This document shows positions 5,665 to 9,556 of a stretch of 9,556 nucleotides of DNA, one piece after another (position 1 is the first letter of the stretch; each line of letters begins with the position of its first letter). A program made the position numbers and the translations under genes. The DNA is from Deltaproteobacteria bacterium UBA7527 (GTDB taxonomy: Bacteria > Desulfobacterota > Syntrophorhabdia > Syntrophorhabdales > Syntrophorhabdaceae). The stretch is from assembly GCA_002478225.1 (NCBI GenBank), contig DLMV01000059.1:9805-19360 (forward strand), given 5' to 3'. The notes beneath the pieces were generated by a model. That model saw only the letters and a list, made by a program, of their open reading frames with translations, searched no databases and was not told the DNA's origin.

Positions 5665-6221
5665 AAAAGCTTTTTCCCTATCTCCCAGGCACCGGCAAAG
5701 TTGGTTCCAATGCTCCAGTATGTCCTGTCAGGCATGGAGAGAACTATGGGATCCATCTTTCCGAGGTCCGGCACCCCCTTTGTCAGGTATCTTTCATCGC
5801 TATACGCGGCTGCTATCTCCCCTATGAAGATCTCATCGGCAGGGAGTTCTATGGTCTGTACCAGCTTGCACTCCAGACAGTAAGGGCACTCCTCTATCAT
5901 CGGCGCAGTTCCGAGTTTTCCATAAAATGTTCTGAACAGGCGCGACTTGTCATATTTTTTTCCCGATACGATCCCGCAGTAGTCCATGACCGCTGCCATC
6001 TCTTTTGACGGGATGTTGATGCTGAATGCGCCATTCTCCTTAATGCCGGGGTTCGTGTAGTGGGCCTTTCCCAGCGAAGCAGCTATGTAAGGCGGCTTGA
6101 TGTTGACCATGCTAAACCACGCTACGGTGAGATAGTTTGGTTTGCCTTCGACGTTTGCCCCAACCAGCGAACACGGCATCGGATAGGAAACAGCATCGAT
6201 CCCTATTTCGATCTTCTTCAT
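5655..6221 (-). CDS. Flavoredoxin-like FMN-binding flavin reductase family protein
   Basis: The 188-residue product resembles the flavin-reductase-like split-barrel family, particularly the flavoredoxin branch of anaerobes. These bind FMN and pass electrons to sulfur or iron acceptors. The FMN-site region is Y-L-T-V-A-W-F-S-M-V-N-I-K-P-P-Y-I-A-A-S-L (30-50), followed by the family's H-Y-T-N-P-G-I-K-E-N-G-A-F-S-I-N-I-P (54-71). Later conserved stretches are D-Y-C-G-I-V-S-G-K-K-Y-D-K (80-92) and E-C-P-Y-C-L-E-C-K (111-119). C82, C112 and C118 sit where the family often has Cys; C115 makes a C-x-x-C-x-x-C row that I do not recall as typical. The start is ATG 6221 with an excellent AAGGAGG at 6232-6226. 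An upstream in-frame start at 6335 would add repeat-encoded residues and is rejected. Electron donor and acceptor are unknown. Confidence 0.88.
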   Translation of the reverse strand: MKKIEIGIDAVSYPMPCSLVGANVEGKPNYLTVAWFSMVNIKPPYIAASLGKAHYTNPGIKENGAFSINIPSKEMAAVMDYCGIVSGKKYDKSRLFRTFYGKLGTAPMIEECPYCLECKLVQTIELPADEIFIGEIAAAYSDERYLTKGVPDLGKMDPIVLSMPDRTYWSIGTNFAGAWEIGKKLLEK

Positions 6222-6251
6222 AAATCCTCCTTGTTGGTTTGCTCTGCTGAT

Positions 6252-6280
6252 ATTGTAAAAGGTAACAGGTAAAAAGTGAA
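6252..6280 (-). promoter_or_regulatory. Putative promoter of the flavin reductase gene, within repeat copy 4
   Basis: Minus-strand TTCACT (6280-6275, four of six) and TACAAT (6257-6252, five of six) are spaced 17 nt apart. The predicted start near 6245 leaves a leader of about 24 nt containing the GGAGG. Most of the promoter lies in the left arm of the heptamer element, so it may be repeat-derived. Confidence 0.4.
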
Positions 6281-6323
6281 GGGTTTTCAACCTTTTTCCT
6301 TTTACGTTACACCTTCCACGTTG
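6255..6323. repeat. Heptamer palindromic element, copy 4 (GTAAAAG type)
   Basis: The left arm is GTAAAAG, GTAACAG, GTAAAAA, GTGAAGG (6255-6282). The centre GGTT-TTC-AACC can form a small hairpin. The right arm read in reverse complement gives GTGGAAG, GTGTAAC, GTAAAAG, GAAAAAG, GTTGAAA in phase. It occupies the gap between the divergent flavin reductase and thioesterase genes. Confidence 0.7.
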
Positions 6324-6343
6324 CAGTTGTGGCAATTATCATG

Positions 6344-6370
6344 TTGATAAAAAGCGAGTTTTAGTATAAG
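6344..6370 (+). promoter_or_regulatory. Weak promoter candidate for the thioesterase gene
   Basis: TTGATA (6344-6349) and TATAAG (6365-6370) precede the thioesterase ATG by about 20 bp. Both boxes match the consensus well, but the 15-nt spacer is shorter than optimal. Confidence 0.3.
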
Positions 6371-6390
6371 AATGTAAGCAGATACTTGAT

Positions 6391-6786
6391 ATGAAAGAAG
6401 AACTGCAGCGCAAACTGGCAAAGGGCACACCTTATTTTGAGCATCTCGGTATTGAGGTCGTTGAGATCGGTGAAGGGTATGCGAAGCTACAGCTTAATTT
6501 CGAAGACCACCTGACGCATCCCTTCGGCTACTTTCACGGTGGGGCCATCGCAAGCCTTGCGGATTCAACAGGCGTCAATGCCGTATTGACGCTCTTGCGT
6601 GAAGATGAAAAGATCGCCACCCTTGAAATGAAGATAAATTACTTTGTGCCCGTAAAGAATGTTGTTGTCTATGCCGAAGGCAAGGTCGTGCACAAGGGGA
6701 AAAGATTTGCAGTGGCCGATGTGGACGTAAAAAGCATGAAGGGCTCCCTGGTAGCCAAAGCCATAGTGACCTGTGCGATCTCCTGA
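6391..6786 (+). CDS. PaaI-type hotdog-fold thioesterase
   Basis: The 131-residue product is a single hotdog domain of the PaaI/YbgC-like acyl-CoA thioesterase group, cytoplasmic and likely oligomeric. The signature H-P-F-G-Y-F-H-G-G-A-I-A-S-L-A-D-S-T-G runs from 43 to 61. It contains the H-G-G turn (49-51) and the catalytic-type acid D58 on the central helix. The second half has the usual M-K-I-N-Y-F-V-P-V (residues 79-87) and the strand pattern ending A-I-V-T-C-A-I-S. Full length for the family. Members hydrolyse aromatic or short-chain acyl-CoAs; the substrate here cannot be told. The start is ATG 6391; no strong ribosome site is visible (only GCAGAT upstream). It is divergent from the flavin reductase gene, and a 143-bp gap separates it from the PBP1A gene. 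Confidence 0.9.
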   Translation: MKEELQRKLAKGTPYFEHLGIEVVEIGEGYAKLQLNFEDHLTHPFGYFHGGAIASLADSTGVNAVLTLLREDEKIATLEMKINYFVPVKNVVVYAEGKVVHKGKRFAVADVDVKSMKGSLVAKAIVTCAIS

Positions 6787-6787
6787 G

Positions 6788-6827
6788 ACGCCGGAAGGCG
6801 GTCCGGTTCAATCCCGCCAAGGGCGGC
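6788..6827 (+). other. Two small GC hairpins after the thioesterase gene
   Basis: CGCC-GGAA-GGCG (about 6789-6800) has a GNRA-type loop, and CCGCC-AAG-GGCGG (6814-6826) is a 5-bp stem with a 3-nt loop. They follow the thioesterase stop at 6786. No T-tract follows either, so termination is uncertain. The rest of the gap up to the PBP1A promoter is A-rich with no other structure seen. Confidence 0.3.
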
Positions 6828-6900
6828 ATGAACAATTATCGCTTTAAAACAGGATTATGAAATGATAAAAAAGGATCGGTGCGTCGCTTCATCGGCGGCA

Positions 6901-6906
6901 TATAAT
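6901..6906 (+). promoter_or_regulatory. Perfect -10 box upstream of the PBP1A gene
   Basis: TATAAT at 6901-6906 is an exact consensus -10 element 23 bp before the TTG start of PBP1A. No good -35 hexamer is found at 16-18 bp (the bases there read GGTGCG), so an activator or another compensating contact might be needed. The predicted start is near 6913. Confidence 0.4.
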
Positions 6907-6929
6907 GTAAGGAAGAGCGGAACAATATC

Positions 6930-9050
6930 TTGAAGAAGAAAGAACTTCATTTTTACCTTATTGTGCTCGTTCTATTGTCGTGCGTGCTCCTATCCGTTAG
7001 TTTTGTTGTTTATATTATGAGCGGCATACCCTCTGTTACGGTTCTGAAGCATCTGGAGAACAAGCCTATCAGCAATGTTTACGATAATCATGATCAGCTT
7101 ATCTATCTCATTGTCCCTGACAACAGGATCTTTGTCGCTTACAACAAGATCCCGAAACACGTTAAGGACGCCTTCCTTGCTGCTGAAGACGCTGATTTTT
7201 TCAAGCATGGCGCTGTAGATCCCGTCAGTATCGTGAGGGCGCTCTGGAAGAACATTCTCTACGGAAAGGTTGTGCAGGGCGGGAGCACGATAACGCAGCA
7301 GGTGGTCAAGTCGCTCATGCTTAGCCCCGAAAAGAACATAACGCGCAAAGTAAAGGAGGCCATACTTTCCTACCGATTGGAAAATTCGCTGACGAAAAAA
7401 GAGATCCTCAATCTTTATCTCAATAATATTTACATGGGACACGGTGTATACGGGGTCGAGGCTGCATCGCAGGTCTATTTCGGAAGGCACGTATGGGAGA
7501 TATCGAGGGCTGAGGCCGCTCTCCTTGCGGGTATTGTGCAGGCTCCATCCAGGTATACCCCGAAGAGGCATCCCGGCAATGCGAGGGCGCGTCAGGAATA
7601 CGTGATAGATCAGATGGCAGAGAAGGGCTTTATAAGCGCGAAGACCAAGAAAGATATGCTGAAGGAAAAGATCGTCGTAAGAGAGGACCACGGTGTATTC
7701 GCCGACAGCTATTTCAAGGATTATATTTTTCGTTATGTGGAAGAAAGATACGGGAAGGGCGCTATATCGAGAAAAGGCATGAAAATATACGCGACAGTGG
7801 ATGCGCAGTTACAGAAATTCGGAGAGGAAACCATAAGGAAGGGATTGAACCTGTATGAGCAGCGAAAAGGGGATTACGTCATCGTTTATCGTCTGGACAA
7901 AAGGAAGTGGGATGATTTCTTAAAGGCTGAAGAAAGAGACATAAAGCTCTACGGGCTCAGGGCAGGGAAAACATACAATCTTCTTGTATCGGAAAGGATG
8001 AAGAACGGCTACCTGATCCATGCGGGCAAGGGGAAAGGCGTGCTGCAGACTGATGGTTTTCCGTTCAAGCCGGGCGATGTGGTAAAAGGCACTTATTCCG
8101 GTGTCGACAAGAAGAAGACCAACCTCTTTCAGCCTGTGCGGAGCTTGAAGGTGGAAGGCGCATTGCTCTGCATGGATGTCCAGACGGGCTATGTTTATGC
8201 AATGGTCGGAGGAAGGGATTTTGAACGGAGTCCGTATAACCGGGCGGTCTCCGCAAAACTTCAGTCAGGCAGCGCATTCAAGCCTTTTATATATGCAGCC
8301 GCATTAAAAAAAGGGTATGATCTTGACACGATGATCATAGACGAGCCGAAAGAATATCGCGTCGGGGCCGGAAAGACGTGGACGCCGAAGAACTATGATA
8401 ATAAGTACGATGGTCAGATAACGATACGGGATGCTGTTGCGTATTCGAAGAACGCGGCCACGGTGAGGCTTCTGGAAGAGATCGGCATTGGACCCGTGAA
8501 GGAAACGATGAAAGAGCTTGGTCTTAACGTTGAGGTCGAAGACAACCTCTCTATTGCCCTGGGAACATCGAACCTGACGCTTCTCGATCTCGTAAAGGGT
8601 TTTGCGGTCTTTGCAAATGGGGGATACCGGATAAAGCCTCTCTTTGTGAAGCGCATTGTTGACAGCGAGGGGAATGTCCTTGAAGAGAATGCCGTAGAAA
8701 AAGAGCGCGCCGTCACAGAGGACATAGCGGCGAAGATGAACGCCCTCCTGAAAGGGCCAACCGAATACGGTACGGCGAAAGGCGCTTCGAAGATGGGATA
8801 TCCTGTCGCAGGAAAGACGGGCACCACAAGCAATTACTACGATGCACTCTTTGTGGGCTATTCTCCGCATATCGCGACCGGTGTATGGGTTGGTTTTGAT
8901 GCAAGAACTTCTCTTGGAAAGGGGGAAAGCGGCGCAAAGGTGTGTCTGCCGATCTGGATGAGCTTTATGGGCTCAGCATTGCGGCGCTATCCGCCTGATG
9001 ATTTCGCGGGAATCGGAACGCGGGGCATTGATTCGTTCCCATATCACTGA
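6930..9050 (+). CDS. Bifunctional penicillin-binding protein 1A (transglycosylase/transpeptidase)
   Basis: This class A PBP polymerises lipid II into glycan strands and cross-links the peptides at the outer face of the inner membrane. The 706-residue product starts with a short basic tail and one membrane anchor (about 8-29). The GT51 domain follows with E-D-A-D-F-F-K-H (86-93, catalytic E86), G-G-S-T-I-T-Q-Q (117-124) and R-K-V-K-E (139-143). An OB-like linker lies around 310-400. The transpeptidase domain has S-A-F-K (448-451, acylated S448), S-K-N (506-508) and K-T-G-T-T (629-633). All catalytic motifs are intact and the length is close to typical PBP1A with no extra C-terminal domain. The start is TTG 6930, giving M-K-K-K-E; no in-frame ATG precedes the membrane anchor, and the ribosome site (CGGA, 8 nt away) is weak. 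The next gene follows after 27 bp. Confidence 0.95.
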   Translation: MKKKELHFYLIVLVLLSCVLLSVSFVVYIMSGIPSVTVLKHLENKPISNVYDNHDQLIYLIVPDNRIFVAYNKIPKHVKDAFLAAEDADFFKHGAVDPVSIVRALWKNILYGKVVQGGSTITQQVVKSLMLSPEKNITRKVKEAILSYRLENSLTKKEILNLYLNNIYMGHGVYGVEAASQVYFGRHVWEISRAEAALLAGIVQAPSRYTPKRHPGNARARQEYVIDQMAEKGFISAKTKKDMLKEKIVVREDHGVFADSYFKDYIFRYVEERYGKGAISRKGMKIYATVDAQLQKFGEETIRKGLNLYEQRKGDYVIVYRLDKRKWDDFLKAEERDIKLYGLRAGKTYNLLVSERMKNGYLIHAGKGKGVLQTDGFPFKPGDVVKGTYSGVDKKKTNLFQPVRSLKVEGALLCMDVQTGYVYAMVGGRDFERSPYNRAVSAKLQSGSAFKPFIYAAALKKGYDLDTMIIDEPKEYRVGAGKTWTPKNYDNKYDGQITIRDAVAYSKNAATVRLLEEIGIGPVKETMKELGLNVEVEDNLSIALGTSNLTLLDLVKGFAVFANGGYRIKPLFVKRIVDSEGNVLEENAVEKERAVTEDIAAKMNALLKGPTEYGTAKGASKMGYPVAGKTGTTSNYYDALFVGYSPHIATGVWVGFDARTSLGKGESGAKVCLPIWMSFMGSALRRYPPDDFAGIGTRGIDSFPYH

Positions 9051-9077
9051 TACTGATAGCATCGTTTGGAGGTTATT

Positions 9078-9473
9078 ATGAAAGTATCTGTAAAAGTTTT
9101 TTTAGTACTGTGCCTGATCATGGTCATGACGGGAGTCCATTCAATATCAGAGTGTCAGGAATGGAAGGCTTACTACGAAAATGAAAAAGAGCGATACTAT
9201 TTCGATAACGCAAGCCTCGAACGCATTGATAAGAAATCGTTTAAGATATGGCAGAAGGTAACAGAGAAGCAGGCAGGCACCGATGAAATCGATAAGTTTA
9301 AATCGCTGATCGAGATAGATTGCGCCGCGAAGATCTACAAAACGCATGCCCTGGTTGAGTATGATACAGTAAGCGGCAAGGCATTGCCTGAGCAAAGATA
9401 CGAAGATCAGCCATGGATAAGGTTTTACCTTGAATCAACTACGGGCATCCTTTCTGATAATTTCTGTCCGTGA
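9078..9473 (+). CDS. Small exported protein, surface-adhesin protein E (Adhesin_E)-like
   Basis: The 131-residue product has a signal-peptide-like start: a basic N-terminus and hydrophobic core at 6-18, with likely cleavage near residues 22-27. The mature part has the pattern of the surface-adhesin E-like family common in environmental bacteria. It shows E-W-K-A-Y-Y-E-N (28-35), R-Y-Y-F-D-N-A-S-L-E-R-I (39-50), K-I-W-Q-K-V (56-61), I-E-I-D-C (78-82) and a C-terminal F-C-P (129-131). C82 and C130 probably form a disulfide. Haemophilus protein E binds host proteins, but environmental homologues have no known role. ATG 9078 is chosen because GGAGG (9068-9072) is 5 nt before it; a TTG at 9066 is rejected. 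The 27-bp gap suggests cotranscription with PBP1A. Confidence 0.72.
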   Translation: MKVSVKVFLVLCLIMVMTGVHSISECQEWKAYYENEKERYYFDNASLERIDKKSFKIWQKVTEKQAGTDEIDKFKSLIEIDCAAKIYKTHALVEYDTVSGKALPEQRYEDQPWIRFYLESTTGILSDNFCP

Positions 9474-9493
9474 TGAATCGGCAGGGAGCTGAG

Positions 9494-9518
9494 AGCCGGC
9501 GGCTTTGTTAAATTTTTA
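9494..9518 (+). terminator. Weak terminator candidate after the small exported protein gene
   Basis: AGCC-GGC-GGCT (9494-9504) forms a 4-bp GC-rich stem, followed by TTGTTAAATTTTT. The stem is short, so this is tentative. It also lies just beyond the stop of the convergent minus-strand gene. Confidence 0.3.
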
Positions 9519-9556
9519 TCGCCCCCTCGGGACACATCTCCTGGCAGCAGTAACAG
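9508..9556 (-). CDS. C-terminal end of a 4Fe-4S cluster-binding protein (cut by right edge)
   Basis: The minus strand reads C-Y-C-C-Q-E-M-C-P-E-G-A-I-K-I followed by TAA at 9510-9508. The C-x-x-C-x-x-x-C-P-E-G-A-I pattern is the typical second half of a ferredoxin-like 4Fe-4S motif, here at the extreme C-terminus. Proteins ending this way include DUF362-type iron-sulfur proteins, but the rest lies outside the window and I cannot choose. The gene converges on the small exported protein gene, 34 bp away. Confidence 0.75.
   Translation of the reverse strand, partial: CYCCQEMCPEGAIKI

Noticed and set aside
5655..6221. Flavin reductase and thioesterase as a dedicated metabolic pair
   Set aside because: They are divergent with a repeat-filled gap, and nothing in their sequences points to a shared pathway.
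6222..6335. N-terminal extension of the flavin reductase to 6335
   Set aside because: The extra residues are encoded by the heptamer element and its flank, while ATG 6221 has an ideal AAGGAGG site and matches the family start.
6990..7691. 233-codon minus-strand open frame opposite the PBP1A transglycosylase region
   Set aside because: The plus strand encodes intact GT51 catalytic motifs; the antisense frame is compositional shadow with no recognisable protein.
9066..9077. TTG start for the small exported protein
   Set aside because: Using it would make the GGAGG ribosome site part of the coding sequence; ATG 9078 is correctly spaced from that site.

Overview
The window looks like chromosomal backbone of a bacterium with a Gram-negative-type envelope, probably an anaerobe. 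Supporting hints are a flavoredoxin-like protein, the end of a 4Fe-4S protein at the right edge, a PBP1A with only the standard domains, and a small exported protein resembling the surface-adhesin E family. Nitrospirota or Desulfobacterota would fit, but this is an impression; no marker here fixes the phylum. There is no phage, IS element, CRISPR array or rRNA.

Layout. The left edge holds what may be the tail of a plus-strand gene. Next is a minus-strand tRNA-Lys/tRNA-Glu pair with its own sigma70-type promoter. plsY (phospholipid synthesis, plus strand) converges on a large minus-strand adenine-deaminase-like amidohydrolase. That gene is divergent from a plus-strand MFS transporter, and the two share an 82-bp gap with overlapping promoter-like elements. 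Downstream of the transporter is a YihY/BrkB-type membrane protein fused to a C-terminal cyclic-nucleotide-binding-like domain. It converges on a minus-strand flavoredoxin-like flavin reductase, which is divergent from a PaaI-type hotdog thioesterase. The right third holds PBP1A, then 27 bp later a small exported protein, and at the edge the C-terminus of a minus-strand 4Fe-4S protein.

How the genes relate. Most are unlinked housekeeping functions. The most likely functional pair is the deaminase-like enzyme with the divergent transporter (uptake and processing of a nucleobase-like compound), which is inference from position and promoters only. PBP1A and the small exported protein probably share a transcript and act at the envelope.

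The most unusual non-coding signal is a set of heptanucleotide-repeat palindromes filling five of the seven gaps longer than 80 bp. Four are built from GTGAAAG-like units and one from GATGCTG-like units. Each has a forward array, a centre, and the same kind of array in reverse complement. They resemble the STRR heptamer repeats known from cyanobacteria in unit length, but their inverted pairing and placement deserve attention. They also create false N-terminal extensions for two genes and may supply a promoter and terminators.
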